Source: Luidia sarsii (Eukaryota > Echinodermata > Asteroidea > Paxillosida > Luidiidae). Taken from it: a DNA stretch of 64,000 bases. A program made the translations under genes and the position numbers. Of the stretch, positions 1 to 12,600 are shown piece after piece; within the stretch, counting starts at the first letter, position 1, and each line of letters opens with the position of its first letter. Under the pieces are notes generated by a model. That model was not told where the DNA came from and did not search any database. It saw only the letters and a list, made by a program, of their open reading frames with translations. The stretch lies in assembly GCA_949987565.1 (NCBI GenBank), contig OX465104.1:8485680-8549679 (forward strand), in the 5' to 3' direction.

Positions 1-691
1 AACATTGTGAAAAGTGTTCTCTCCGTCACCGCAAACACGCATCCGTCCAGTGCATGCCCAAGAGGTGCCCATCAATCAGCCGCGGACGAAGTGTTGGTCT
101 GTTCCGCTCTAATTACCGATGTGTCTGTCAAACCATGGAGCTCCATGGTCAAACCATGCATGGTATAACCAAACCATGGTCAGACCTTGGAGGAATCATA
201 TAAGGGTTCTCATTCCTCCGTCCGAGGTCAAACCACGAGATGTGCTCTTTTTGCTGATGTCCTGCTGGCACCGTGGCAGCTGGATAGCAGACGTCTGAGG
301 GGGTACGACGTTACTTTGTCTGTACTGTCTGTTACCAAAATAATTATAGGCTAAAGTTATGAATGTTTCGGTTTTAATTTTTTTACTGTAGGCCTATATC
401 GGTTTTCTCCCTGGCTCGAGGTGATTATTTTTGGTGATGATACGGATCGAATCCATGATTTTTGGATCACTTTGAAATGTTCGTTAACCTTATTAATTAT
501 TGCGGTAGGTCTGAATGACGCTTGGTGGAGGTCTTCACTCTCTTGCGTGCTTTTCTAGTTTGAATAATTAGGCTATAATAACTTTCCAGTGATTCGCCAC
601 GCCTCAGCGCTTCCACCGGGCTTACACAGATGACAGTTGGAATCCAGCAGTCTCCTGACGACGGGCAGAGTATACACGATACGAAATGTTC

Positions 692-765
692 GGCTCTTTT
701 CAGAGCCACACTTCTTGAAAGAGAAGAGCTGCATGGTGTCACCGTAAACCTTCCACTTAGTTTTT
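692..765 (+). repeat. Repeat unit carrying a histone-mRNA-type 3' stem-loop and purine-rich element
   Basis: GGCTCTTTTCAGAGCC (692-707) has the exact 6-bp stem and 4-base loop of the animal histone mRNA 3' end. Eight bases on is TTGAAAGAGAAGAGCT (715-730), which resembles the histone downstream element that pairs with U7 snRNA. Then follow CATGGTGTCACCG and CCTTCCACTTAG. No histone coding sequence lies upstream. A close copy is at 48128-48206 on the minus strand. Confidence 0.65.
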
Positions 766-2760
766 CCGCCAAGCAAACTTTCAAGTCTTCTCATTTCCAG
801 TGAGTTCCGAAAGTGCCTTTTCACCGTCAAATCGTTTGAACAAGGGAAATGTGTCCGTCTTCTTTTAGATGAACCACCTTTTCGTAATTAAATCGAGATG
901 GTTTCGTCTGTGGATTAACATTATTTTACATGATGATTTGTATAAAAAAGAAGAAGATTAAAGCCCCTGTTAAAAAGTCTTGAAATCCCTCGACCTACTT
1001 TAAGATATGGCTATGTACCGGTACGTAGTCGTTCATAAGCTTCATGCTAGTAGTAATCAGATATTGTTCATTTATTACAACACCATGTGCGCCTTTAGCC
1101 GAGGGTGAAACGCGTGTATAATTTATAAAGCGCAAGGACAATATTGGGGTGGCTAGCTGTAGTGTGTTACGCTGACTGAATGGTGCAGGCAAGGCTATAG
1201 CTGTATAATAGTGTTACGCTGACTGAATGGGGTACAGCCCCGACCTGGTGAAGTGGGCCGTCACGCGTGATGGAGAAGACAGGCTGCCTGGTGATGAAAA
1301 TACAGGCACAGTGGGCATATTCACTGTCATCTCAGGCTCGCAGGTGTATATAATGGCATCCAACGCTGTCGTCGAGGCTGGTTGGTGGCACCCAACGCTT
1401 CTGCTAGGATGAAAGAAGTGGCACAGGTCGGCGTCCAGTTCTCGTAGTCGTACAGGACTTGCTCCTTTGCCACTGTATCAGAGGTCTCACACTGGCTGCT
1501 GTCTTCTCCCTTGTCTGTCTACTTACTGCGGAGCGTACGCGTACAGTGGAGCCAGGAAAGCGCTCTGGAGCGGCTGGACAACGACGCGTACGGTGTAAAT
1601 TTCCGCAATTCATGCAGATTGTCAACTATAAACTCTGATTCGATGACATTCTATGCGATTTGCAAGGAAATCTCCTTTAAAATTGTACTCAGCCAAAACG
1701 AAAAGATTGAATCTGAGAATGAATCTTAGAATTACTTGAATTTTGTTGCAAGGAAAAATCCCCTCTTTCTCTGATGGATGGCTGTAACCAAACGACCACA
1801 TGTTTGCTTCAAGCAAGCTTTTATGTGCAGAAAGGCCCCCTTGCCTACTTAGGATGGCTATGCAGGGAGATTTATGATGATGATGATCAGTTCTACATTC
1901 CTGGGCCTCCCATGCTTGGCCAGGCCCCCCAAAAGTTCTGGACACAGTGTCTCCACTGACCCACCCATAACTCATCAACTGTAGAAGATACTAATCAAAT
2001 AGCTCTTCGCCGAGTATAAAGCCTGTTACCATTTAATTGGTAAAAGGAGTTAACCGGGAGAGGGCGCTGTGTAAAATGTCATGTCAAAGGTTAGCACGTG
2101 CACGCTCCACGAAGCGGGAATTCCGACCATGATCCGCGGTTTGCGGAGCCCTGCGAATACTTCCCAGCATTGTGGGCGTAGGCCCCGATTGTAATGCAAA
2201 GCAGAATGTCTTTGGCCACAGATCGGTTCACATTAGGGCTTAGAAATGCGCGGTATGTTTCCAGTTTCCACCCATCGGCTCCTTTGTTAGCCCCGTCCTC
2301 CAGCATGGTTAGCCTCTCAAGCAGCGAAACTTGGGGAGTTCGTAGTTGGCGACGGTGCGAAGCCCCACTCGGGAACTTGGATTACCACGCGTGGTGAGAC
2401 AGATCGAAGCCGGGGGTGTGGCCGACCCGTACTGACCCCACAAGCACCTCCAACAACACAGGTAGGCCCCCTTGTTTTGCTGGAGAATACAGACACTAAA
2501 GTCTTACGCCATCATTTTGGGGAATTCGATTTAATTTTGGGCCTATTCTCCAGTTGCAGGTAATATTTTCGATGAGATTGAGATGGATTGTTGTTCTTAT
2601 TTTGAGATAGGCCGAGGCCAATGATGTAATTTTTGCGTCTAGGAGAAGGAGAATGTAATTCAAATGGGGCTTTGGTCTATTCGACGTACATTTAGCCCTG
2701 TAGGCCTATGCTCTGTGCTTCGCCCGATCTCCTGCTGAACCAAGAAAATACAGGACGTAC

Positions 2761-2832
2761 GGGCAGCTTGGGCGGGGATTCGAACCCGCGACTCCTGATT
2801 TCTAAAATCTATTCTGGTGCAGACGTCATGCA
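2761..2832 (-). mobile_element. tRNA-like SINE copy, family A
   Basis: The minus strand reads AGGAGTCGCGGGTTCGAATC then CCCGCCCAAGCTGCCCG, with a perfect RNA polymerase III B box. The A-box half is degraded, so it is not called a tRNA gene. Relatives are near 4670, 9675, 10420, 22890 and 44121. Confidence 0.6.
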
Positions 2833-3611
2833 CTGATCATACAATGTTGATATTACTGAGCTCACTGTAATTCGTGTTTGGGGGAACCGCCATTCACTTA
2901 AAACAAACTTGAATGTTCTTACTTCCTTTCACATTGTGATTACCAAAGGTGAATTATTTTGGTCACTGTAGGCTAGCCCAGATCCTCCCTTCATAATCAT
3001 GGTTAGGTTTACCAGTAAATTTTGATGTGTGAATCTATGCATTTAAGTAAGACAAGGCTACTATTACTGTTTGGACCTTGATGGTTTTCAAAACTTTTAA
3101 ATGTGAAAATTAACAAATCACTTCGCTCAGTGGTTCGCAGGCTTAATATTAGGCCCATTTACATTCAAGAACTTCAGAACCCGAGAACTAGACTGAGTAG
3201 TGTTTTTTTTCTTCAAATTCCTGATCAGTTGCCCTTATGAGCTTTGACAATACACAAAAACTTTGCCAATTTACCCTGGAAGGCGTACATTTTTCAAAAA
3301 AAGACTCACTCAGAAATGAGGAAAAGCATAGCATACCACTGCCACATCAACCTAAGTTGTAAAACCTCAGTCATTCAATTTCTGATTTCGTGTAGCCCTC
3401 CACCTAAATCAAACATTTTCCAAATCTATTCTCCAAATCTGACAGTTCTGCCGTTAAGAAGGTTGCAGCTAGGACCACCACATAAGACCCTGTTGATTTT
3501 TGAGAGTTTTCTATTTGAATTTTATAAGTCGGTGAGCAGTTTTCAACATTTTATATTTCTTTTCACCAAAAAATTTGTTCTTAATGTTTGCTATCATTGG
3601 TGTATAGCATT

Positions 3612-6600
3612 ATGGCCGTCAGCCTATGTGCCCTTTTGCTGTTGTCCTGCTGGCAATTCAACAGCTGGGTAGCAGCCTCTTTCCAGGACATTGGATTTCC
3701 AGAGGGTTTGCTGCAGAGGGAAGTGTCCGGTTTTGCCCGAAGGCTGGATGAAGTGGCCCTGACAGAACATGGGAGGTTTCGCAGGTAACAGTGGTGGACT
3801 TTTACAATGGATGAGTTAAAATGAAAAAGCTGCTTTACTGATTTTTTTTAATGGCTTGGAGTTTTTCTATTCTTAACATATAGGAGAAAGTGTTTTTATC
3901 TATACACTTAAACAGTACTTGGTACTCCGTGCCGACCCTATGTGACCTCTTAGGAATTTGAAGTGCTTTCAAAGTATACAATGCTTCACAGTTTTCACAA
4001 ACTTAAAGGTAGCAAAGATAGGTTACTGTTTGGGAAGGCTACCACCTTAGGGCTGGGTAGCTCAGGTGGTAAGAGCACTGGCACATTAAGCCGGAGGTCT
4101 TGGGTTTAAGTCACAGTCCAGAAAAAAATATCTTTGTTCACAAGCAGCCCTCTGCCTCCTCGGCTAAAAATCAGTCTAGTAGTGCATTCGAGTAGAAAAA
4201 AACTCTTCTCTTAATAGTATAAAATTGCTACTGCTTATACATGTAGGTGGAGATTCACCTATGTTAACATATTTAAGAGAGACCAGGACTTGAATTTTCA
4301 GAATTTTTTTTACTAGACAACAGCACGCAGTGAAAGGAATAATACAAGAAAATGCTATTTACTTGTATAGGTCAAAGTCAAAGTTGTATTTGAGTAGCAT
4401 TTTCATCATGATGCAAGAAAAAACCCAGTAGACAGCCGGTCCAGTGCAGTCACTGTCGGCACTAGACCGATGCTGAAATCACTAGACTCAGTCCTCGGTC
4501 TAGTGGATATTTCGAGCCCTGGAGACATGGGTCTGGATGAAACTGATGAAATAAAATATGTTATGCTGGACTGGCTAGTGTGGAGAAAGTGCCTTCATGG
4601 AGCCTGGAAAGGCATTGGTTTGGTGCTCCCTGAGTAAGGAGTAGTGCTTTTCCCACATACATGATCTCCACCAGCTCAGAGGTCAAGTGGTGAAGCCATC
4701 TCATTTGCATACAAGTGCAAGGAGTCTTGGGTCCGAATCCCGGCCAAGCTGCCGTTGCTATCTTTCCTTGATTCTTTTATTCCACAATCAATTGCACAGA
4801 GAGCTGGATGGCCACCCGGGGATCATCGTGAGGCGAGACAGTCGCCGTGGAAACAGAGTCAAACGAGACGCCCCCACTGATTTCAGGCACGGCTTCCATC
4901 CAGGAACTGGGGTCGGAAACAGGGAAGGTGAGGTCACAGAAGGTCAAAGGGACAATGCTTCTGTATGGTACCAGGCTCACTTAGATTTAGATAGAAGGCA
5001 GTATACAATCTGTTAACTCCAAGTTGAGCTCGATCTCAGTTTCATGAAATCCTATATGGCATGCATCCTCCCCCCAGTCCAACCACAGCTGGCCTACATA
5101 CATACCAGGTTATGTTAGAGGATTGTGGAGGATTGAGGCAAGTAAGACAATTTCTAGTTGAGGAAGGTTGTCAAATTAAATTTACACCGGAGGATTGTGG
5201 AGGATTGAGGGAGCTTGAGGAAGCATCCTACAATGAGATCTTTGAGGATTGTGGAGGATTGAGGAATGTTGTCAAATTTATACTGGAGGACTGTGGAGGA
5301 CTGTGAAGGATTGAGGAGGGTTTGAAGTAAACAGTACCAAGGGGTTAGGGTTAGTACACAGTTCGGACTGATGTCATGAATCATGCTCAAGCTATCCTTA
5401 CAGTACACATAAGATTGATCATTTTGTTGTTGCTGGCGTGTCCCCTGCCCTTCTTTCAGACTTTGAGATCACGTCCGTGGAGCCCATCGCCGACACGCTG
5501 GTGGCCAATGGCAGTGCCTGGGAATGGGGTCACCTGGCCACCAAGGACAATGCCACCATACTGTTTGCCTTGACCGGAGAGGCTCTGCTGGTCTATCGGC
5601 TCCAGTTGGGCAACCCCGGTGGACCTCTGTCCCTGATGGAACGGTACCCAGGTATATGATTTTATTATCATTTTTCCAACCAACTCTGGTAATGGCAATG
5701 GACCTTTCCAATGAAATATGCAAATGAGAGCTGGTGCATGCGCTTTACTAAATTGGTGGGCAAATGAGTGCGCATTGCGTGCAGGTTTTGAAATGTCCCC
5801 CATTTAGTGCAATGTCAAATTGAGGCATGTCCCCCATTTAGTGCAATGTCAAATTGAGGCATGTCCCTCATTAGTCAATACTCTGGTCAAAGTGAGGCAT
5901 GTCCCTATTACTGACTGATGGACATGTGCCTCAATTTGACACAGCACTAAATGGTGGTTATGCCTCATTTTGACACTACTGACTGAGGTATACCCGTCAT
6001 TTTGAACAAGCACTTATCAGCATTACCAAATCAGTGTTACCAAAGGTGTAACTTGACCAATGTTACCAAAGCCTGTGTTTCCAAAATAAGTTTTACAAGA
6101 TTAGTATTACATGTTTTACCAGATGAGTTTTATGTTATCAGTGTTACCATATCATTGTCGCCAGATCATTTACCAGGACTTTCAGATATGATATGCTTTG
6201 ACCCAATGATCATGTTTGGGTTTTTTTTTTGGTTCCCTTCTAGACGTGGATTCTTTTGAGGCCTATGATCGCTTCTCTTGGCAGAAGGGTCACATCGTCA
6301 AGACCAACCACTATCTGTCTCTATACGATGCCACCCGCTTCTTGTCTCACTTCCAAATCCTCAATCACAACAACTTAACGGTACAAAGAAATCATTGATT
6401 CCATTTTAAGCCAGGAAAGGCAATAGTTGAATTTGTTTTTATTTTAAACCAGCAAAGCCACATTTTAAGTGTGGTGCATTTGATCTAACTGACTAATTGA
6501 CTCTATGTACATGTAGGTGATTTCATTGTGTCAACACACATTCTGCCAAAGTTCACCATCTGCCGAGTTTTTGTCACTTTTATCCTAATTAGAAATTGCC

Positions 6601-9600
6601 CAGTTACTTGGAACTTCATAATACTACCAATAGGTTATTAAGTCAGGATTTTGATAAATTATTCGAAAATGCCATAAGTAAGTGATGAAATATGGTAATA
6701 AGGAACTAGAATTACCAGAATTGTGACTGGAGCAGATAGATTGCTTAGCAAAGTTTTGTGCAGAAAGCTCTGCTAGTCTAATTGATGAGTAACAACAACG
6801 TAAGGATAGACTACTTAAAGACTGACCAGCTTTCTTCAATGATAAACGACTTACATCTGACGAAGCAGTTGTTGCTATGAAAGCTTATGCGCTCATCCCA
6901 ACTGGTCAGTCATTAAGTGCTTTCCTTGAGATATTCATTTGTGAAGTTAATGACCTTTTGCAAAAGAGTGATCTTCAAAGTGTCTTGAAATTTACATCAA
7001 CACGATAAATAGTTTCTGATGATTTTTCATTCAATGGTATTCATTGCTAATCCATTTTTTTGTGGATGATTTGATTTCTCGATCAGCTTCAGAATTCCAT
7101 TGATCTGGGACCTCTGTCTGTGGTGGACCTGGAGTACTTTGCCTTTGACACAGTCACCTTCCTGGGTGCTCTCACGGGCAACGGTTTCTTGAGGCTCTAC
7201 AGATGGAGCAGTAGATGTGAGTATTGTGGACACATTAAGAGTATTACAGAGTATTGCTGTGTGTCTGTGCGTTTGTGAGATTATTTTGATTTCCCACCAG
7301 CGCTGTTTGTCAAGTTTGACCGTAGCTGGTGGGTTGGGGCATCGTATAAAGAAAACTTATTAAAAAAGTGGGGAATTAAAACTCTGGGCTCATATTTATG
7401 TGAATACAGCCATGCTCTCTGCCTTGTGATCACGAAGACTGTGCGGCTGTTTCCTCATCATGTGCAGCCAGGGTTTTGAAAGATTGTTTTGCCTGTATGC
7501 ATGATACAAAAGGGTACCAATAAAAATTGTGTCCACGATTAATCCTCTTGCAAAAAGTAATCCAGCATGACTCTGCCGTTAGCATTTTGGTCCGACTCTG
7601 TGTAGAGTCTGGTCAGACTTTGGATGATATTCTTGTGTTCCTGGCCCATAACCTCATGCAAATTTCCTTCTCAGTTCCTCCTCCTCCCTCTTACAAAAAT
7701 TTGCTGACCATGAAAAGTCTTCCTTGCATAGACTGCATTACAAGCCACATTGCAGTGTGATGACAATTGCTTTTTGAATTTCTTTCCGTTGTTTACTGAG
7801 CATGAAAGAAAAGTGGAGTTTTTTTGTCTAAGTGATTCTGTCGGCTATCATGGGATTTTGTGATTAAGCAAATTTTGTTGCTGAAATCAAATCTATGAAT
7901 TCGACCCCAGATCCAATTTACATACAGTTCTCTTTCTCTTACCTCAGACTGTCGCTTTTTCGTCGGAGAGGATCTGACCATTCCTGTGGCAGTGTCCAAC
8001 ATGCAGGCCTTTGATATTTCGGGACGGCACTATCTTCTAGTGACAGCCTCCGAGACTAGCTCAGTCCTCTTCAAGTACCACCATATGCAGAACTCGTTCA
8101 GGCAGTACCAGCTGTGAGTGTTTGACAGTTAGTCCAGGCTAGCTTGACTGTTTGATGCAATGGGATGGCAATGTGAAACTATACCAGGGACCATGTTAAA
8201 GTCTGCCTAGCATGAAAGTTCGTGCTCAGCTACACTGGGATAACCAGCCACATTCCCAACGGATCTAAAATGCCTTCTAATTGTATTCACCCATTTTGCT
8301 CTGCAAAGAATTAGAGGTGGCAGACATTTGGCAGGCATTTTTTTTTAAAATCTGGTTGGCCCAATCTGTCTGGTCTGTCTAATCAGTTTGGTGTCTCTGG
8401 TCAGTCCATTCAGTCAAGTCAATTCGGTCATTTAATTAAATTTGGTCAATCATCTGGTCAATCTACATGTACTGTAGTCAGTCTTGCCAATCTAGTCAGT
8501 CCGTTCAATTTGATCGGTGTGATAAATAAATCTAGTCTGATCAATCTAGTCAGTCTAGTCCAATCGGTTCAGTCAATTTGGTCAATCTGGTCAGTATGGT
8601 CAATTTGATCAGTCTGATAAAACTAGTCTGGTCAATCTAGTCAGTCTGAACAGTCCAATCGATCAGTTCAGTCAATCTAGTCAGTCTGACTAGTCTAGTC
8701 ATCAGGGCATCCAATTCAGTCATTCTGGTCGGCCGAGTCTATCCGGTTATTTCTAATCTTAGCAACTGAAGAAGGTTGCAGTAATTCAATTGAATAAAGG
8801 CACCCAATCATCACTCTCATCCAATGAACTAAATCAACGGATATTGTCCAACCTTTTCCTCCAGCCTATACCCAGGTGGTGCCAAGAAGGCATTTTACTT
8901 CACTGATGCCTACGACCACTTTCTTGTATTCATCGACCGGATGGGCCTGACCTCTACTTTCTTCAGATGGAACGGTAAGATGGTAAAATTGTGTGAACCT
9001 ACTTGTTTAGAAGCCCTGAGTAGAACATCAAGTTTCAGGACATTTTCAGATTGGACGTGTTTTGGGAGACTGTTTAGTGTGTACTCTACTTGTCGTCAGA
9101 AGACTACCCAAATTGTTGAGTTACTGGCTCTTTTCAGAGCCATTTACCTTCTCTTAAGAGATGATGTATATGGTGTCGATCATCAATGCAAACCTCCTAC
9201 ATGATGATGGTATGTTTATCCAGAGAACGACCAGTTTGTGTCGATGCAAGTCCTGGACACGGCCGGTGCCAATCACTGGCATGCGGTGGCCGTGCCTGGC
9301 CTGCACGATGGTAGCCTGCTCGTCCTGTCATCCGATGGCTCCCAGCCTGAACGGCAGCCCCTGGCACTCTACAAGCACGACCCCACCACGGATGCCTTCC
9401 AAGCCATTGATGATGCAGCCATCAACTCTGCTCTCAACCCACCCGGTAAGTGGCTATACCAAAAAAAAACAGCAGTCTATTTATGAAGAATGCTTGTGGT
9501 TACAGGCCAGGTATATGTCACTCATGACACTCAAGACGTTGAATCAAGACTGATTCATGTCTCATTTTCCCATGAATCAGACTGGGTTTTGATTTCATGA

Positions 9601-12600
9601 AACTCATCTGAACTTGCTCTTCCGGGCATGTAATTAAACACTGTATGCTGCGTGCTTTGCCAAGTGGCCTGCTGAAAAAAAGTATCGGCAGCAAGGGTGG
9701 GATTCAAACCCACGACTCCTACTGTCTACTACAGACATCTTAACTGCTGGATCACCGAGCTGTTCGGGGTTGCATTGTGGATTTGAATCTGTATAGCAGT
9801 GTTTTGGGGACCGTGTTGTATTATACATTCATGATTTTCCGCGATCACCGCCGTTTACGTTCACAGGATATGTTAATGCCACGAGCAGCCTGTCATTCCG
9901 TGAGGGCTCCAACGTCTTTCTTCTCGTCGGCATAGTCAAGGGTCCCTCGGCACAAGAGCCTGGCCACCTCTTCAGGTTGACCTTTGACACTCTGGCAGTC
10001 ACCAACCCAGTTACGGTAGAGAGCCAGGAAGTGGAAGCCAAGATCAAACACTTTGAGGTAAAAGAATCAACAGATTTTAAATACAAAATAAAAAAATGTA
10101 CAGGGCCTGACATTTCAATCCTAGCTGGAGCTGTTCTCTTAAGCCAGTATCAAAATCCGTTTCCAAAGGCAGAATGAAGACAAAAGTTATTGGAACAAGA
10201 AGCATCAAATTGCAAGTTATAATTATTTAAAAAGTAATTGGTGCTCTGATGAACAGGGACCGATTTCATGGGGCTGGCTACTTAAAAAATAAACCATTGC
10301 CTGTTAAATAGGATACTGAAATGACACAATTAGTGTCAGGTCTGGCCTGTGCACCCTGAAACCCACCATGAGCTCATTTTGAGCCTAAGACTTTTTTGAA
10401 TCCACCAAACAACCTCGACCAGCTCATCAGTGGTCGAGTGGGTCAGACATCTGCACTAGTAAGCAGTGAGTGGCCAGTTCGAATCCCTCCCAAGCAGGCG
10501 CTTGGGCAAAATGCAGTGTACAGTGCTAACAAAAAAAACAAAGCAATTTCACTTTTATAACACATTCAATTTCACTTTTTGACACGGGGAATTTCAAAAT
10601 GCTAGCATAGCTAAAATGCAATGGAATATGATTCTCAGCAAGCACTAATGAGACTGCTACTCAAATTCTGAAGAGATTTGAAATTATTTGTAGCAAGGGA
10701 ATCTGCTGTTGCATTACTGTAATGAGATTTCACCGTGTCTTTCTGCCCTAGAATGAAGTGAGCAGGCTGAATAGCAGTCTGGTCCGAGCCAAAGCCACCG
10801 TATTGGAGAGTGTGACCAAGGATGGTGATGAGACCATTCGTGGGGAGAAGATCTTCTCAAAAGTCACCATCAATGAAGTACAAGTCGAGCGTATTGTGGT
10901 GGAAGGTGAGACCTTCATTGATCAATCCAGGCCAAAAATAGATTTTTTCAATCAATTTCAGTTTTCTACACAATCAGTTTCAGTTTTCTACACAATCAAT
11001 TTCAGTTTTCTACACAAACAATTTCAGTTTTCTACACAAACAATTTCAGTTTTCTACACAAACAATTTCAGTTTTCTACACAATCTATTTCAGTTTTCTA
11101 CACAATCATTTTCAGTTTTCTTCACAATCAATTTCAGTTTTCTACACAATCTTTTTCAGTTTTCTACACAATCATTTTCAGTTTTCTACACGATTAATTA
11201 AAGTTTTCTACATAATCAATTTCAGTTTTCTACGCAAACAATTTCAGTTTACTACACAATCAATTTCAGTTTTCTACACAATCTTTTTCAGTTTTCTACA
11301 CAATCATTTTCAGTTTTCTACACAATCAATTAACTTGAAAGTTTTCTACACAATAAAATAATTTTCAGTTTTCTACATAATAAATGTTGAATTTTTGTAT
11401 TCTGTGCATTTTATCACTTTTGATAATGATTGCAGTTCTGAGAAGATGTGGTAACTCTGGCTCCAGCTGAGCTTCATCACAGGTCACTTTATGATAGAAC
11501 TAAAAATTGCATATTATTTTTTATTATGTGTTTGGTGTTTGCTTGGCACAAAGTACCAGGGAGTTTCAACCGGTACACGGATGTATAATTGAGTGTTTCC
11601 CACTTTGTTATGACTTGTCTGAATTCAAACAAAACATAAACACTCATCTTTCTTCCTCCTGATCGGTTATGATCTTTGCTCTTTTCCTTTTTACTTTTTT
11701 TTTAGCCCTCATGATCACCTTGAGTGGCCTAATTTGGGGCCTCGTGTTTGGCGACATACATTAAAAAAACGGCTTTGTGTCAGTTTGTCTGTAAGCAATT
11801 TGCAAAATTTTTCGTCTTTTTCTTTGAAAATACTCCAATGGTTCTCTTCTTTGTCAGATGCCTATATCTATCCGCCGATGCCCACCGGAAATGAAAGCCT
11901 CCTTTATCTCGTGAATAAGACCAGGAGACAGCGGGAAGAGATTGAGGGCTTGCAAGTGTTGATGGGTGGTGAGTGTCTCCAAGACTCACGTGCGAGTCGC
12001 AAAAGATCAAGCTCAAGTCCAAGACCGAGAGATCACATCTCTTGAGTCCTAGTCAAAGTCCCACTTCATCCAAGGCCTGTGTCTGCCACTAGAACCACTG
12101 TGTCAGGGAGGAGATCTTTTGCTGTTTGATGTATTAATGCATAATTCCCAATCTGTGATTTGACCTCAAAATCTTAAATTGTGTTCCTACTCCACCATGA
12201 GCCGATTAAAAAATGAAATATGAAAGCATTGGGTCTGATCAGAGTTCCATGTAGTTGGGCAGTGGATACAATTTGTTGACTCTCTTATTATACTTCACAC
12301 CGCAGATGCCGTCTTTCTGAACTGCAGTCAAATCATCACCGGAGGGAAGGATATACATAATGTGACCGTAGAGGGCGCTCTGACTTTCTCCAACTTCACC
12401 ACCACCTATTTTGATGACGTGGACATTGATGAGCTGAACAAGCAGGCCTTCAGGTAGTGGGACCTCTTGCCGGGGGGGGGGGGGGGGGTGGCGGGGAAGC
12501 AGACTGAGTCAGAATTGTATAACTTGTGATCATAGACATATATAACCTATAGACAGTTGATATTGGGCGCCAGACTGAAATGCCATGGAGGCTGCCATGT

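Larger units (their letters stand above)
1..3611. other. Region upstream of the EAR-repeat gene without a recognised gene
   Basis: No exon chain or known protein family found on either strand. It holds a perfect palindrome CCATGGAGCTCCATGG (133-148), a histone-type stem-loop repeat (692-765), a short direct repeat GTTACGCTGACTGAATGG (near 1168 and 1213), a minus-strand open frame of 71 codons at 2091-2306, a possible 5' UTR donor CAACACAG|GTAGGC at about 2461, and a SINE on the minus strand (2761-2832). The bases just before the EAR-gene ATG (GTGTATAG|CATT) could be a 3' splice site for an upstream non-coding exon. Confidence 0.4.
3612..10057 (+). other. Exons 1-9: signal peptide, furin-like site and N-terminal EAR block
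   Basis: Exons: 3612-3784, 4800-4927, 5460-5651, 6244-6380, 7087-7216, 7948-8113, 8865-8974, 9224-9445, 9867-10057. Exon 1 gives a hydrophobic leader (MAVSLCALLLLSCW...). Exon 2 is rich in Arg and contains RGNRVKRDAP, a furin-type R-x-K-R site at residues 77-80. Exons 3-9 (residues about 101-483) show the EAR pattern: an aromatic, a small turn, an L-x-V/A strand, then S-x-(F/Y)-x-W/Y and a closing F. Examples are FDISGRHYLLVTASETSS (exon 6) and YDHFLVFIDRMGLTSTFF (exon 7). Exon 5 could start at 7087 or 7093, which differ by two residues in frame. Confidence 0.85.

Noticed and set aside
573..830. 85-codon minus-strand frame including the stem-loop repeat
   Set aside because: Includes the dispersed stem-loop repeat and has no recognisable protein family; no histone similarity in translation.
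2761..2832. Possible tRNA gene on the minus strand (perfect B box GGTTCGAATCC)
   Set aside because: No acceptor stem pairing or proper A box could be traced, and related copies share the same non-tRNA tail, so it is a SINE.
3244..3672. 142-codon frame upstream of the EAR-repeat gene
   Set aside because: AT-rich, low-quality translation in another frame than exon 1, with no family similarity.
4046..4122. Possible tRNA gene (TAGCTCAGGTGGTAAGAGCAC)
   Set aside because: Good A box but poor B box, no cloverleaf closing stem, and several similar copies in the window; called SINE family B.
10758..11201. Extension of exon 10 through the 22-bp repeat (FSFLHKQFQFSTQ...)
   Set aside because: The GT donor at 10906 joins in frame to exon 11; the extension is repeat-derived.
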